DNA of 64,000 nt from Ruminiclostridium josui JCM 17888 (lineage in GTDB: Bacteria; Bacillota; Clostridia; Acetivibrionales; DSM-1351), in assembly GCF_000526495.1 (NCBI RefSeq), contig NZ_JAGE01000001.1, positions 866,001 through 930,000 of the forward strand, in the 5' to 3' direction. This document shows positions 15,891 to 26,335 of the stretch, in pieces (the first letter of the stretch is position 1; every line of letters starts with the position of its first letter). The notes under the pieces were generated by a model. The model was not told the DNA's origin and made no database searches. It saw nothing but the letters and a program-made list of their open reading frames with translations. Position numbers and translations under genes: made by a program.

Positions 15891-18242
15891 TTATTTTAAA
15901 CTGTCCTTTTTATATACCAACGCATTTTCCAATACGGTATGCATATCAGAAGCACATATGAAATTTAAAGACTGTCTTACATTCTCAGGTATTTCTTCTA
16001 TATCTTTTTTATTGTCCACCGGAAGAATTATAGTCTCAATTCCAGCTCTATGTGCTGCCAGCACCTTTTCTTTCAATCCACCGATTGGAAGAACTCTGCC
16101 TCTTAAGGTAATTTCCCCTGTCATAGCTACCTTTCTGTTTACCGGCACTCCTGACAAGGCAGATACCATTGCCGTTGCAAGTGTAATTCCGGCTGATGGT
16201 CCGTCTTTAGGAATTGCACCTTCGGGAACATGAATGTGTATGTCATTTTTTTCATAAAACTTCTCATCTATTTTCAATTCTGTGCATCTTGATCTTATGA
16301 AACTCATAGCAGCCTTGGCGGATTCTTTCATAACATCGCCCAAATGCCCTGTGAGTTCCAACTTACCGTTCCCCTGCATAAGGTTTACTTCTATGGAAAG
16401 TGTGTCACCTCCAACAGGTGTCCATGCAAGCCCTGTGGCAATACCAATTTCATCCTTTTCCCCTGCATAATCAAATCTGAATCTCTTAACACCAAGGAAT
16501 TTTTCAAGGTTGTTCTTGTTTACTGTAACTGATTTTTTATTTTCAGATACCAAAATCTTTGCAACTTTTCTGCAAACAGAGCCTATCTCTCTTTCAAGAT
16601 TTCTTACTCCTGCTTCACGGGTATAGTAATTGATTATATCTCTTATGGTTTTTTCATCTATTCTTATATTTTTTGATGTAAGTCCGTGAAGCTTAATCTG
16701 CTTTGGAAGCAGATATTTCATAGCTATATTTGCCTTGTCCTCCTCAGTATAACTGGAAAGATTAATTACTTCCATTCTATCAAGCAGTGGCCTTGGTATT
16801 GTATCCAAAGTGTTTGCAGTAGTAAGGAACATTGCATTTGACAGATTAAAAGGCAATTCAATATAGTGGTCTCTGAAAGCAAAGTTTTGCTCTGAATCCA
16901 GCACTTCCAGCATTGCTGAGGCAGGGTCACCTCTAAAATCAGAGCTCATTTTATCTATTTCATCCAGAAGTATCAAAGGATTGTTTGAGCCTGCCTGTTT
17001 TAAGGCTGATATAATTCTTCCTGGCATTGAGCCCACATATGTTCTTCTGTGTCCTCTTATCTCTGACTCATCCTTAACACCGCCAAGAGAGATACGTACA
17101 TAGTTCCTGTTCAGTGCTTTTGCAATAGACTTTGCAATGGATGTCTTACCCACTCCCGGTGGTCCTACAAGACAAAGAATAGGGCCTTTCAGGCTGTTTT
17201 TCAGCTTCTGGACCGCTAAATATTCTATTATTCTTTCCTTTACCTTCGTAAGACCGTAGTGGTCCTTTTCCAGAATTTCTTCTGCACTTTTCAAATCTAT
17301 ATGCTCTTGTGTTGATTTATTCCATGGCAAGTCAAATATCCAATCAAGGTAGGTTCTAATCACACCGCCTTCGGCAGAGCCCTGCGGCATTTTCAAAAGC
17401 CTATCCAATTCCTTATTAACCTTCTTTTCAACCTCTTCCGGAAGTCCGGCTGATTTTAATTTTTCTCTGTACTCCTCTACCTCACCGGCAATCCCATCTC
17501 TATCGCCAAGTTCAGTTTGAATTGCCTTCATCTGTTCACGAAGATAGTATTCTTTCTGGAGCTTATCTATTTGCTTTCTTACTTTTGCGTTTATATCTTT
17601 TTCAATCTCAAGTATTTCTATTTCCTGATATAAGATTTCCAGTAGTTTTTCAACCCTTCTTAATGGGTGAAATTCTGAAAGTATGGCCTGCTTCTGCTCA
17701 ACCTTCAGAGGTATATTATTTGCTATTATATCGGAAACCTGACTTATATTGCTAATCTCCACAACCGAAAGAGCTGTATCAGGAGAAATCTTCCCGCTTA
17801 GTTTTACATAATCTTCAAAGGCCGAAATTAGCCTTCTTTTTAAAGCTTCTACTTCATTTCCCTCAAAGTCCTCTTCTTCTACCCTTGTTTCAACCACTTC
17901 TACAATGAAAAAAGGATCATCTTGGACAATTTTCTTTATTTCAGCTCTGTTTATACCTTCAACAAGAACTCTTATTGTATCACCCTGTAGTTTAAGTAAC
18001 TGCTTAACCTTTGATACAGTACCGATTGAATAAATATCATCAGCACCTGGAGAATCAGTGGAAGCATCTTTTTGTGCTACAAGAAAAATCAGTTGGTCAT
18101 TGATCATTGCCTCTTCGAGTGCCTTTATGGATTTATCCCTTCCTACATCAAAGTACAGGGTCATAAAAGGGAAAACCGTTAGTCCCCTGAGCGGAAGCAG
18201 CGGTAATTGTTTTTTCTGTTTTTTTTCACTTTTGTCAGCCAT
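15891..18242 (-). CDS. lon: ATP-dependent protease Lon
   Basis: 783 residues from the ATG at 18242, which follows GAGAGGATAGAC; the open frame extends 25 codons further without a site. Domains in order are: substrate-binding N-domain ([19 protein letters not shown]), coiled coil (about 220-250), AAA+ module with Walker [10 protein letters not shown] and Walker [10 protein letters not shown], and serine protease domain with GPSAGI (catalytic Ser) and the Lys in LPIGGLKEK. It degrades misfolded and regulatory proteins. It lies 102 bp after pyk, and a terminator follows. Confidence 0.98.
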   Translation of the reverse strand: MADKSEKKQKKQLPLLPLRGLTVFPFMTLYFDVGRDKSIKALEEAMINDQLIFLVAQKDASTDSPGADDIYSIGTVSKVKQLLKLQGDTIRVLVEGINRAEIKKIVQDDPFFIVEVVETRVEEEDFEGNEVEALKRRLISAFEDYVKLSGKISPDTALSVVEISNISQVSDIIANNIPLKVEQKQAILSEFHPLRRVEKLLEILYQEIEILEIEKDINAKVRKQIDKLQKEYYLREQMKAIQTELGDRDGIAGEVEEYREKLKSAGLPEEVEKKVNKELDRLLKMPQGSAEGGVIRTYLDWIFDLPWNKSTQEHIDLKSAEEILEKDHYGLTKVKERIIEYLAVQKLKNSLKGPILCLVGPPGVGKTSIAKSIAKALNRNYVRISLGGVKDESEIRGHRRTYVGSMPGRIISALKQAGSNNPLILLDEIDKMSSDFRGDPASAMLEVLDSEQNFAFRDHYIELPFNLSNAMFLTTANTLDTIPRPLLDRMEVINLSSYTEEDKANIAMKYLLPKQIKLHGLTSKNIRIDEKTIRDIINYYTREAGVRNLEREIGSVCRKVAKILVSENKKSVTVNKNNLEKFLGVKRFRFDYAGEKDEIGIATGLAWTPVGGDTLSIEVNLMQGNGKLELTGHLGDVMKESAKAAMSFIRSRCTELKIDEKFYEKNDIHIHVPEGAIPKDGPSAGITLATAMVSALSGVPVNRKVAMTGEITLRGRVLPIGGLKEKVLAAHRAGIETIILPVDNKKDIEEIPENVRQSLNFICASDMHTVLENALVYKKDSLK

Positions 18243-18344
18243 GTCTATCCTCTCATTTTTCCATAAAATATTCCAATTAGCATTAATTATTATAACCTTA
18301 TTGACTTTCCAGTTCAACTGATAAATCCCTTTTTCAGGTATTTA

Positions 18345-20087
18345 TCAATTACATCTGATTACGAGGCCTCTTTCAGAATCAACGGTTACTACTGAACCTG
18401 ATTTCAATATCTTAGTAGCATTTTCAGCCGCTACTATTACAGGTATATCCAGTGCCAAACCAACTGTTGCAGTATGGCAAGACTGTCCGTGTTCTTCCAC
18501 AACTATGGCAGAGGCTCTCTTTATTATTGGGAGCATTGAGTTATCTGTAAATGGAACAACTAATATATTGCCGTCGCTGAATTTATCCATAGCTTCTTTT
18601 CCGTTCTGTGCAACGCATAATTCGCCTGTTGCACAAGCTGTACCAATTCCATCACCCTGAACCAACACTTTTCCTACTATATGAACTTTAAGTGTATTGG
18701 TTGTTCCGCTTATTCCGGCAGGCATTCCGGCTGTTATTACCGCCAAATCACCATTCTTTACAAGACCAGACTCCAACGCTTTTTCAACGCCGTTATCAAA
18801 CATTTCATCTGTTGTATTAGCAACTCCTACTAAATATGGCGATACTCCCCAGGACAAGTTCAACTGTCTTTGCACCTTTGGATTTGCTGTTGTTGCAATA
18901 ATCGGGCATGCAGGACGAAATCTGGCTATCATTCTTGCTGTGTGTCCCGACTGCGTAACCGTTATTATGGCAGAAGCCTTTAAGTCCAATGCCGTGGTAC
19001 AGGTTGCATGACTGATAGCATTTGTAACACTGGAATTTAATTCGGTACGTGTAGTTGTGAATCTCTTCCAGTAATCCATTGAGCTTTCAGCCTTTTCAGC
19101 AATTCTTGACATTACTTCTATAGTTTCAAGAGGGTATTTTCCCGCTGCTGTTTCTCCTGAAAGCATTACACAGCTTGTTCCGTCAAATATAGCATTTGCA
19201 ACGTCACTGGCTTCTGCTCTTGTAGGTCTTGGATTTCTAATCATAGAGTCAAGCATTTGGGTAGCAGTTATTACAGGTTTACCTGCCTGATAACACTTTT
19301 CTATAATGTTCTTTTGAACAATAGGAACCTCTTCTACGGGTATTTCAACACCAAGGTCTCCTCTTGCTACCATTATTCCGTCAGAAACCTTAAGAATATC
19401 ATTAAAGTTTTTTATACCCTCTCTATTCTCTATTTTTGATATTATCAATATGTCCTTGCCACCATTCTTTTCAAGAACCTTTCTTATTTCTATAACATCC
19501 GAAGCTTTTCTGACGAATGAGGCTGCAATAATGTCAAAGTCATTTTCTATACCAAATTTGATATCGTCAATATCCTGTTTCGTCAATGCAGGCAGTTTGA
19601 TTTCCGCACCTGGTACATTTATTCCCTTGTGATTTCCTACTGCTCCGCCGTTAAGAACCCTGCAGTAAATATCCTTGTTCTTTATTTCGGTAACTTCAAG
19701 TTCAACCAAACCATCGTTAATAAGTATCTTGCTTCCTTTTGAAACATCTTTATAAAGTTCTTTATAGGTAATTGTACATTTTGTTTCATCACCTATTATA
19801 TCCTTGTTAACAAGTATAAACTCATTATTTTCTTCAAGTATGACCTGACCGTCCTTAAATTTGCCGGTTCGTATTTCAGGCCCTTTTGTATCAAGTAATA
19901 AAGGTATAGGAAGATTAAGTTCTTCTCTTATTTTCTTTACTAAGTCTGCCCTCTTTTTATGTTCTTCATGTGTTCCATGGGAAAAATTCAATCTTGCCAG
20001 ATTCATTCCGCCAAGCATCATTTTCCTTAATATGTCTTCACTATCAGAAGCAGGCCCCAATGTGCAAATTATTTTTGTTCTCCTCAT
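18345..20087 (-). CDS. pyk: Pyruvate kinase with C-terminal PEP-utilising domain
   Basis: 580 residues. The catalytic barrel has RRTKIICTLGPAS, NLARLNFSHG, LLLDTKGPEIRTG, the active-site block IISKIENREGI and MVARGDLGVEIP. About 100 extra C-terminal residues (VVPFTDNSMLP..., HGQSCHTATVGLALDIPVIV) form the swivelling PEP-utilising-like domain found in Bacillus and clostridial enzymes of about 585 residues; the His of that domain is kept. The enzyme makes ATP and pyruvate in the last step of glycolysis. It starts with ATATGGAGGACGAAT upstream. Confidence 0.97.
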   Translation of the reverse strand: MRRTKIICTLGPASDSEDILRKMMLGGMNLARLNFSHGTHEEHKKRADLVKKIREELNLPIPLLLDTKGPEIRTGKFKDGQVILEENNEFILVNKDIIGDETKCTITYKELYKDVSKGSKILINDGLVELEVTEIKNKDIYCRVLNGGAVGNHKGINVPGAEIKLPALTKQDIDDIKFGIENDFDIIAASFVRKASDVIEIRKVLEKNGGKDILIISKIENREGIKNFNDILKVSDGIMVARGDLGVEIPVEEVPIVQKNIIEKCYQAGKPVITATQMLDSMIRNPRPTRAEASDVANAIFDGTSCVMLSGETAAGKYPLETIEVMSRIAEKAESSMDYWKRFTTTRTELNSSVTNAISHATCTTALDLKASAIITVTQSGHTARMIARFRPACPIIATTANPKVQRQLNLSWGVSPYLVGVANTTDEMFDNGVEKALESGLVKNGDLAVITAGMPAGISGTTNTLKVHIVGKVLVQGDGIGTACATGELCVAQNGKEAMDKFSDGNILVVPFTDNSMLPIIKRASAIVVEEHGQSCHTATVGLALDIPVIVAAENATKILKSGSVVTVDSERGLVIRCN

Positions 20088-20166
20088 ATTCGTCCTCCAT
20101 ATATACCATTTATTTTGTTTTAAATTGTTATTAATATTACTGTTTTATTGCATAATCATCTAATTT

Positions 20167-20195
20167 ATGATATTTTATTTTTTGCTCCTTGTCCA
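20167..20195 (-). promoter_or_regulatory. Promoter for pyk
   Basis: Minus strand TGGACA (20195-20190), 17-bp spacer, TATCAT (20172-20167), five of six matches in each hexamer, about 80 bp before the pyk start. Confidence 0.6.
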
Positions 20196-20327
20196 CATAA
20201 AATTATTTTGTTATTTTGGTTATACCCATGTTTTAAACATTTAATCTCTTAAATTATCACATCCGTATTATTATTATCAAACTGCAAAAAATAATTATCA
20301 CTAAAGCATTGGAGGTATTTTAAATTA

Positions 20328-21698
20328 ATGGAAAAACAAGCACAGGAAAGAGAAAGATTTTCAACAGGATTAGCAGCATTTTTTGCAACTTTAAGTTCTG
20401 CCGTGGGTCTCGGGAATATTTGGAAATTTCCTTATCTTACAGGCAATTACGGAGGTGGGGCTTTTCTACTTATATATTTTATATGTGTTGTTCTTGTAGC
20501 GCTGCCTGTTATGATAAGTGAACTGTATATCGGGAGAAGGACCAGAAAAAATACTATAGGCGCTATATCTGCTATTAAGCCCAGAGGGCCATGGAAAATA
20601 ATAGGGTATATGGGTATATTGTCGGCTTTTTTTATTCTTTTCTTCTACAGTTCTGTGGCAGGCTGGGTCTATTCCTACATTTTTAAGAGTTTATCAGGAA
20701 CTTTCGCCAACAGTTCTTATGAAGACATGGACAACATATTCAATCAAACGGCTTCTTCCCCTGTTGCCCCTATTATATGGCAGTTTGTGGCTATTGCAGT
20801 AGTAGCGTCTATTCTGGTGCTGGGTGTAAAAAAAGGAATTGAAAGAATGACCAAAGTTTTGATGCCTGTGTTACTGATTCTTATTATAATTTGTGATATA
20901 CGTGCACTGACATTGCCAGGTTCTATGAAGGGAATAACTTTCATTTTCAAAGTAGATTTCTCCAGCATCACAAAAGAAGTTATTTTAATGGCATTAGGAC
21001 TTTCTTTTTTCAAATTGTCTTTAGGAATGGGAACAATAATTACCTACGGCAGCTACTTTACTTCTAACGACAACATGATAGCTACCGCCGGAAGGGTTGC
21101 CGTATCAGATACTATTGTTTCGCTTCTGGCGGGATTAGCAATTTTCCCGGCAGTTTTCTCCTTTGGCATGACTCCTCAACAAGGCCCCGGGCTGCTATTT
21201 AAAACTATTCCGTTGGTATTTTCAAAAGTACCCTTTGGTAGAGTACTAATAGTTCTTTTCTTTGTATTGTCGGCCATTGCAGCAACAACCGCAATGCTCT
21301 CAATGCTTGAAGTTGTAGTTACCTATTTTGTAGAAGAAAAAAAGGTGTCAAGAAGAAAAGCAGTATTAATATGTTCCTCCATAGTTATGATTATAGGAAC
21401 ATTTGCTACTATGTCTCAGAACAGTGATAATCCTATAAGCAAAATAAAACCTTTCGGCTTAAGCTTATTTGATTTCTTCGACCAGGCTTCTTCAAATGTA
21501 TTGTTGCCTCTTGGAGGACTGCTAATTGCATTGTTCGCAGGTTATATTATAAATAAAAAAGATATTCAAACAGAACTTTCTAATTATGGAGAGTTGAAAA
21601 ATCAGACACTTATAAGGATTTATACTTTTTTGGTAAGGTATATTGCACCGGTTCTACTGTTTATTGTTTTTATGAGTATGATAGGAGTATGGGGATAA
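20328..21698 (+). CDS. Sodium-dependent transporter of the NSS (SNF/LeuT) family
   Basis: 456 residues with about 11-12 membrane helices. TM1 has the family signature AVGLGNIWKFPYLTG with its unwound Na+/substrate region and then NYGGGAFLLIYF; LGMGTIITYGSYF fits TM6/7, and the Ala/Thr-rich ATTAMLSMLEVV fits TM8. Bacterial relatives (LeuT, MhsT, Tyt1) import hydrophobic or aromatic amino acids with Na+. Substrate cannot be read from the sequence. It is a single plus-strand gene. GGAGG is 12 bp from the ATG, a long gap. Confidence 0.9.
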   Translation: MEKQAQERERFSTGLAAFFATLSSAVGLGNIWKFPYLTGNYGGGAFLLIYFICVVLVALPVMISELYIGRRTRKNTIGAISAIKPRGPWKIIGYMGILSAFFILFFYSSVAGWVYSYIFKSLSGTFANSSYEDMDNIFNQTASSPVAPIIWQFVAIAVVASILVLGVKKGIERMTKVLMPVLLILIIICDIRALTLPGSMKGITFIFKVDFSSITKEVILMALGLSFFKLSLGMGTIITYGSYFTSNDNMIATAGRVAVSDTIVSLLAGLAIFPAVFSFGMTPQQGPGLLFKTIPLVFSKVPFGRVLIVLFFVLSAIAATTAMLSMLEVVVTYFVEEKKVSRRKAVLICSSIVMIIGTFATMSQNSDNPISKIKPFGLSLFDFFDQASSNVLLPLGGLLIALFAGYIINKKDIQTELSNYGELKNQTLIRIYTFLVRYIAPVLLFIVFMSMIGVWG

Positions 21699-21718
21699 CG
21701 CAATTTATGCGTTTCCCC
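21691..21718. terminator. Hairpin overlapping the end of the NSS gene
   Basis: GGGGATAACGCA / TGCGTTTCCCC with a 5-bp loop, starting at the last codons of the transporter gene. A T-rich stretch follows on the plus strand. On the minus strand it lies after the citrate synthase stop (21740), so it may serve both convergent genes. The U tract is weak. Confidence 0.55.
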
Positions 21719-21739
21719 ATCTCTTATTTAAAAAGAATA

Positions 21740-23092
21740 TTATCTTTCGCTCAGTGGCAAGAATTTCTGTGGCTTTGAAATACTCTTGTATGCAGGTCTT
21801 ATTATCTTTTGCATAGATACTACCTCTTCAATTCTGTGGGCACACCATCCGACTATTCTAGCAACTGCAAATAAAGGTGTGAACAGCTCGGTTGGAATTC
21901 CTAGTGCATCATATACAAATCCTGAGTAAAGGTCAACATTGGCACATATATTTTTAGTTGTACCTTTTGCCTGTGCAAATACTTCAGGTGCAATCCTTTC
22001 AACAGAATCATATAAGAGAAATTCTCTTTCTCTACCCTTTTCAATTGCAAGCTGATGTGCCTTTTCCTTTAGCAGTATTGTTCTTGGGTCTGACAAGGTA
22101 TATACGGCATGACCCATTCCATATATTAGGCCTGCTCTGTCAAAGGCTTCCTTGTTGATTATCTTTACCAGATAATTTCTAACTTCGTCATCATCAGCCC
22201 AATCTTCAACGTGTTCTTTTATATCTGCAAGCATATTCATTGCTTTAATGTTTGCTCCACCGTGCTTCGGTCCCTTCAGAGAGCCTACTGCAGCCGCAAT
22301 AGCGGAATATGTATCTGTTTCAGTAGATGAAACTACTCTTGCTGCAAATGTTGAATTGTTTCCTCCTCCATGCTCTGCGTGAAGTACCAGTGCAAGGTCA
22401 AGAATTTCCGCTTCAGTCTGAGTATATTTATTATCCGGCCTAATCATGTACAGTATATTTTCAGCAGTTGACAATTCTGGAACTGGACTATGTATGTAAA
22501 GGCTTTGACCTCCGTAATAGTGAGACTTTGCCTGGAATCCGTAAGCAGCCATTGTTGGAAATCTTGCAATCAACTCAATGCTCTGCCTTAAAAGATTTTT
22601 AGGGTCTATACCGTCGGGATCTTCATCATATGAATATGACGCAAGTACACTTCTTGCCAGCTTGTTCATAATGTCTGAACTGGGTGCCTTTAATATCATA
22701 TCCTCAGTAAAGCCATTGGGTAATGCTCTTAATCCTCCCAACAACTCAGTAAATTCTGACAATTCTTGGCTATTTGGTAGCTTTCCAAACAACAGCAGAT
22801 AACATACTTCTTCAAAGCCAAATCTTTTCTCCTGCTGAAATCCTCTTACCAGTTCGTATACATCTATACCTCTATATACAAGACGACCTTCATCCTCTTT
22901 TCTCTCGCCTTCGTACATAACATAACCGTGAACCTCACCTATTTCGGTCAATCCTACCAAAACGCCGGAACCATCGCTATTTCTTAGTCCTTTTTTTACA
23001 CTGTATTTTGTAAAGTATTCCGGGTCAATTTTGTTTATACAATCAACTACACTTATCATCTTATCAATATAAGCATTTAACTTTTTTTCCAT
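21740..23092 (-). CDS. gltA: Citrate synthase (Si type)
   Basis: About 450 residues. The active-site pieces of classical citrate synthase are present: LHAEHGGGNNSTF (catalytic His), GPKHGGAN, YGMGHAVYTLSDPR (second catalytic His), and a C-terminal VGWCAHRIEE with the substrate-binding Arg. It condenses oxaloacetate and acetyl-CoA. Together with icd at 27.5 kb it gives the oxidative branch to 2-oxoglutarate, needed for glutamate in fermenters with an incomplete cycle. The start is uncertain: ATG at 23092 has GGAGG four bases before it, while ATG at 23125 has only AGG. I prefer 23092. The Re-citrate synthase found in some clostridia is an unrelated homocitrate-synthase-like fold, so this is not it. 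Confidence 0.93.
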   Translation of the reverse strand: MEKKLNAYIDKMISVVDCINKIDPEYFTKYSVKKGLRNSDGSGVLVGLTEIGEVHGYVMYEGERKEDEGRLVYRGIDVYELVRGFQQEKRFGFEEVCYLLLFGKLPNSQELSEFTELLGGLRALPNGFTEDMILKAPSSDIMNKLARSVLASYSYDEDPDGIDPKNLLRQSIELIARFPTMAAYGFQAKSHYYGGQSLYIHSPVPELSTAENILYMIRPDNKYTQTEAEILDLALVLHAEHGGGNNSTFAARVVSSTETDTYSAIAAAVGSLKGPKHGGANIKAMNMLADIKEHVEDWADDDEVRNYLVKIINKEAFDRAGLIYGMGHAVYTLSDPRTILLKEKAHQLAIEKGREREFLLYDSVERIAPEVFAQAKGTTKNICANVDLYSGFVYDALGIPTELFTPLFAVARIVGWCAHRIEEVVSMQKIIRPAYKSISKPQKFLPLSER

Positions 23093-23225
23093 ACTTCCTC
23101 CATTTCCGGCATTGGATAAATACATTTATACCTGTGCCACTATTTTTCTAAATAAACTAATTTATTTTGTTCTAGAATGAATTATCAGAGATCAGTTCTT
23201 TCACAAAAAGTTCCTAATTATTCTA

Positions 23226-23254
23226 ATTGTATAATAATTCATTTCTCAGTGCAA
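23226..23254 (-). promoter_or_regulatory. Promoter for citrate synthase
   Basis: Minus strand TTGCAC (23254-23249), 17-bp spacer, TACAAT (23231-23226). The rest of the 327-bp spacer up to the SEC-C gene holds only that gene's terminator; no operator was recognised. Confidence 0.65.
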
Positions 23255-23333
23255 GTTTAATTTGTTAAAAATTCATCAATATCAGTATGCATTTTTTTAG
23301 AACCTTTATCCCCCAGCACTTATCAAAAAAAAT

Positions 23334-23384
23334 AAAAGCTTGAGTCAATCAGGGAAATATCCGTGTATAACTCAAGCCTTTTAT
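23334..23384 (-). terminator. Terminator of the SEC-C gene
   Basis: Minus strand GCTTGAGT / ACTCAAGC core with flanking A/T pairs and a long loop (about 20 bp), followed by TTTTATTTT. It starts about 36 bp after the SEC-C gene stop. Confidence 0.75.
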
Positions 23385-23419
23385 TTATGTGTATAATTAT
23401 TCTCTAGGATCAGAAAATC

Positions 23420-23914
23420 TTACTTTCCGCAGCATTTTTTATACTTTTTGCCACTTCCACAAGGACATGGGTCATTTCTCCCAACTTTATTGCTTACAGC
23501 AATTCCTGCCTTTCTATATTCAGTAGTGATTTCTTTTCTTCTTTCAGCAGATAGTATGCCTTCCCATTCAGGAAGATTGTATAACCATTCTGCTTTGGCA
23601 TCTAACATGTTATAATACAGCTTTTCGTAATCTATTTCCACATCCAGAACTGTTGTTTCTTCTAATGACTCCAAATCAATCTCTTGTACAAGACTGGTAT
23701 TTATTCCATCCAAAAAACCTGTAAATATAACATTGTCCATATTGAATGTGCTTGCAAGTTCTTTGAGTTCGCCTTTTAAGGTCTTTAAATTATTACCTAA
23801 TATATATGCGTAGTTATCTTTTTCCTTTAAAAAATAATCTTTCCAGAAAGACTCATTTTCTTGTGGAGTTCTTTCAGCATCCGCTAGTTCTCTCCACTGT
23901 TCGTATATCGACAT
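23420..23914 (-). CDS. SEC-C motif protein
   Basis: 164 residues ending in [20 protein letters not shown], the zinc-binding SEC-C motif (CPCxSGxxxxxCC) also found at the SecA C-terminus. The N-terminal 140 residues are helical and acidic with no recognised enzyme motif ([19 protein letters not shown]...). Stand-alone SEC-C proteins are thought to bind SecB-like or ribosome partners, but the role of this type is unknown. The start follows AAAAGGAGT. It is a single gene with its own terminator. Confidence 0.8.
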   Translation of the reverse strand: MSIYEQWRELADAERTPQENESFWKDYFLKEKDNYAYILGNNLKTLKGELKELASTFNMDNVIFTGFLDGINTSLVQEIDLESLEETTVLDVEIDYEKLYYNMLDAKAEWLYNLPEWEGILSAERRKEITTEYRKAGIAVSNKVGRNDPCPCGSGKKYKKCCGK

Positions 23915-24114
23915 AACAACTACTCCTTTTCTTATAAAATCTCATGATATTATACCATAAACATATTAATCATACACTAATTATTTAATTCCATACAACA
24001 TAAAATTTTTGCATAATTCTTTTTTATTTAATACTTATGTTAACTTTTCCTAATTCCACAGCATATATTGATATATGACTACTAAAATTTATTAAAAACA
24101 TGGTGGTGAATTTT

Positions 24115-24768
24115 ATGGATTATGACTTTATTGACATCAATAAAACAGACAGTCTGAGACAAATGCCCGGTATTTCATATATCAGGCTGTTTCACGCTTC
24201 TCCGAGAACTCCTGCTGTTGATGTTTATGCAAATGACAGACTTATTGCCAGGGGGCTTTCTTATGGGCAGTTTACTGAATATATGCCCTTAGCTACAGGC
24301 ACGTACAATATTGAAGTATATCCTGCTGGACAGAAGAATGCTCTTATATTACGTATAAATTTCCCTGTATCAGAAAAACAGGTATTCACTCTGGCTGTAA
24401 TAGGTATCCTTCCAAGAATAGGGATACTGCCTGTTGAAGATGAATATGAAACTCTCGCTCCCGGAAGAGTCAACATCAGGTTTGCAAATCTCTCTCCCAA
24501 TTCTGGAAACCTTGATCTCGTTTTAAGAGGAGGCCCAGAAGTATTTACAGATATAGGATATACAGAAGTTTCTGATTACAGAAGCTTCCCTCTAGGAAGA
24601 TACAACTTTTTTGTCAGACCGTCCAACTCATCAACCAACCTTCTACTTGTACCTGTAAATCTTCTCCCCAGAAGAAACTTGACTTTCTATGTTGTCGGAA
24701 ATCCAAGTATTCAACCCGGTTTACAAGTATACATCCCTATGGACGGTACTACTTATTTGAGAGTATAA
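24115..24768 (+). CDS. DUF4397 domain protein
   Basis: 217 residues from the ATG at 24115; a further upstream ATG at 24100 lies within the GGTGGTG ribosome site. Two tandem beta-sandwich DUF4397 units are visible: YIRLFHASPRTPAVDVYAND...YMPLATGTYNIEVYPAG and NIRFANLSPNSGNLDLVL...YRSFPLGRYNFFVRPS. There is no signal peptide or membrane segment. Related clostridial proteins are numerous and some are reported from spore or cell-surface fractions; the function is not known. It is a single gene with a strong terminator. Confidence 0.8.
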   Translation: MDYDFIDINKTDSLRQMPGISYIRLFHASPRTPAVDVYANDRLIARGLSYGQFTEYMPLATGTYNIEVYPAGQKNALILRINFPVSEKQVFTLAVIGILPRIGILPVEDEYETLAPGRVNIRFANLSPNSGNLDLVLRGGPEVFTDIGYTEVSDYRSFPLGRYNFFVRPSNSSTNLLLVPVNLLPRRNLTFYVVGNPSIQPGLQVYIPMDGTTYLRV

Positions 24769-24777
24769 AAACAAAAG

Positions 24778-24808
24778 GGAGCTTTTCACATTTTTTGTGA
24801 AGCTCCCT
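24778..24808. terminator. Bidirectional terminator between the DUF4397 gene and asnS
   Basis: GGGAGC(TT)TTCACA / TGTGAAGCTCCC with a short T-rich loop and a 2-nt bulge, between convergent genes ending at 24768 and 24816. It is flanked by A runs on the left and TAATTT on the right. Confidence 0.85.
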
Positions 24809-24815
24809 AATTTCA

Positions 24816-26210
24816 CTAGAATTCACAACTACCTGTAGTTCTTGGAAAAGGAATTACATCTCTAATATTTGTTATTCCTGTGAGATACATAATCGCTCTC
24901 TCAAAACCAAGACCAAAGCCTGCATGCTTTGTTCCTCCGTATTTACGAAGGTCAAGGTACCACTGATAATCTTCCTTGTTAAGACCCATTTCATCCATCT
25001 TCTTCTCAAGGACATCAAGACGTTCTTCCCTCTGACTTCCGCCTATTATTTCACCTACACCAGGTACCAGAAGGTCCATTGCTGCTACCGTCTTATTATC
25101 ATCGTTTAACCTCATATAAAATGCTTTTATCTCTTTTGGGTAATCGGTAACAAATACTGGTTTCTTGTATACCTGTTCCGTAATGTATCTTTCATGCTCT
25201 GTTTGAAGGTCAGCACCCCACTCCACAGGATATTCAAACTTGTCCTTATTCTTTTTCAATATCTCAATAGCTTCTGTATAAGTAATGTGTGCGAAATCAG
25301 AATTAACAACGTTATCCAGTCTTTCTAAAAGACCTTTATCTACGAAGCTATTAAAGAACTGCATCTCTTCAGGTGCATTTTCAAGAACATAATTAATAAC
25401 ATATTTAAGCATATCTTCTGCAAGCATCATGTCATCTTTTAAATCTGAAAATGCAATTTCAGGTTCAATCATCCAGAATTCCGCTGCATGTCTAGCAGTG
25501 TTGGAGTTTTCAGCTCTGAAAGTAGGTCCGAAGGTGTATATGTTCTTAAATGCCAAAGCATAAGCTTCACCCGTAAGCTGACCGCTTACTGTAAGGCTTG
25601 TTTCCTTTTCAAAAAAGTCCTGTGAAAAATCTATCTCACCGTTTTCTGTTCTTGGAGGATTTTTCATATCCAGTGTAGTAACCCTGAACATCTGTCCTGC
25701 GCCCTCACAGTCACTTCCTGTAATAAGGGGAGTATGAACATAGACAAAACCCCTCTCCTGAAAGAATTTGTGTATGGCGAAGGCAGCCAGAGATCTTACT
25801 CTGAAAACAGCAGAAAATGTGTTTGTTCTTGGTCTCAAATGTGAGATAGTCCTTAAAAATTCAAAGGAATGTCTTTTCTTCTGGAGCTGGTAGTCCGCAG
25901 GACATAGGTTCTCAATGGATATCCTCTTTGCTTTTACTTCAAAGGGCTGTTTTGCGTTTGGAGTCTCCACCAATTCACCTTCAACCTCTATGGACGAACC
26001 AACAGAAAGTTTTGCAACCTCTTTAAAGTTTTCAAGATTACCTTCTTCAAATACAATCTGAAGATTTTTAAAGAAAGTACCGTCGTTTAGTTCAATGAAA
26101 CCAAAGGTTTTTGAATCACGGACTGTTTTTACCCATCCAGGAACTGTTATGGTCTTTCCAATATATTCATTCGGTGACCTGAATAATTTTTTTATCTCTG
26201 TATAACTCAT
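24816..26210 (-). CDS. asnS: Asparagine--tRNA ligase
   Basis: 464 residues, class IIb aminoacyl-tRNA synthetase. It has an N-terminal OB anticodon-binding domain ([24 protein letters not shown]), motif 2 ([21 protein letters not shown]) and motif 3 ([21 protein letters not shown]). TARHAAEFW and the C-terminal [12 protein letters not shown] distinguish AsnRS from AspRS. It charges tRNA-Asn directly, so the cell need not use the GatCAB route for Asn. It follows asnA by 125 bp, pairing asparagine synthesis and use. AAGGAG lies nine bases before the start. Confidence 0.97.
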   Translation of the reverse strand: MSYTEIKKLFRSPNEYIGKTITVPGWVKTVRDSKTFGFIELNDGTFFKNLQIVFEEGNLENFKEVAKLSVGSSIEVEGELVETPNAKQPFEVKAKRISIENLCPADYQLQKKRHSFEFLRTISHLRPRTNTFSAVFRVRSLAAFAIHKFFQERGFVYVHTPLITGSDCEGAGQMFRVTTLDMKNPPRTENGEIDFSQDFFEKETSLTVSGQLTGEAYALAFKNIYTFGPTFRAENSNTARHAAEFWMIEPEIAFSDLKDDMMLAEDMLKYVINYVLENAPEEMQFFNSFVDKGLLERLDNVVNSDFAHITYTEAIEILKKNKDKFEYPVEWGADLQTEHERYITEQVYKKPVFVTDYPKEIKAFYMRLNDDNKTVAAMDLLVPGVGEIIGGSQREERLDVLEKKMDEMGLNKEDYQWYLDLRKYGGTKHAGFGLGFERAIMYLTGITNIRDVIPFPRTTGSCEF

Positions 26211-26241
26211 TTACCCGTACTCCTTTGTACATTTGTTTTAC

Positions 26242-26270
26242 ATAACATACTCTAGTCTATAATATGTCAA
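26242..26270 (-). promoter_or_regulatory. Promoter for asnS
   Basis: Minus strand TTGACA (26270-26265), 17-bp spacer, TGTTAT (26247-26242): perfect -35, four of six at -10, 31 bp before the asnS start. No T-box specifier structure was found. Confidence 0.5.
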
Positions 26271-26335
26271 AATATATTAAATTAAAAGTACCTGTATAAA
26301 ATTTTAGTACCCCATTGTACATTTTATATAGGTTA

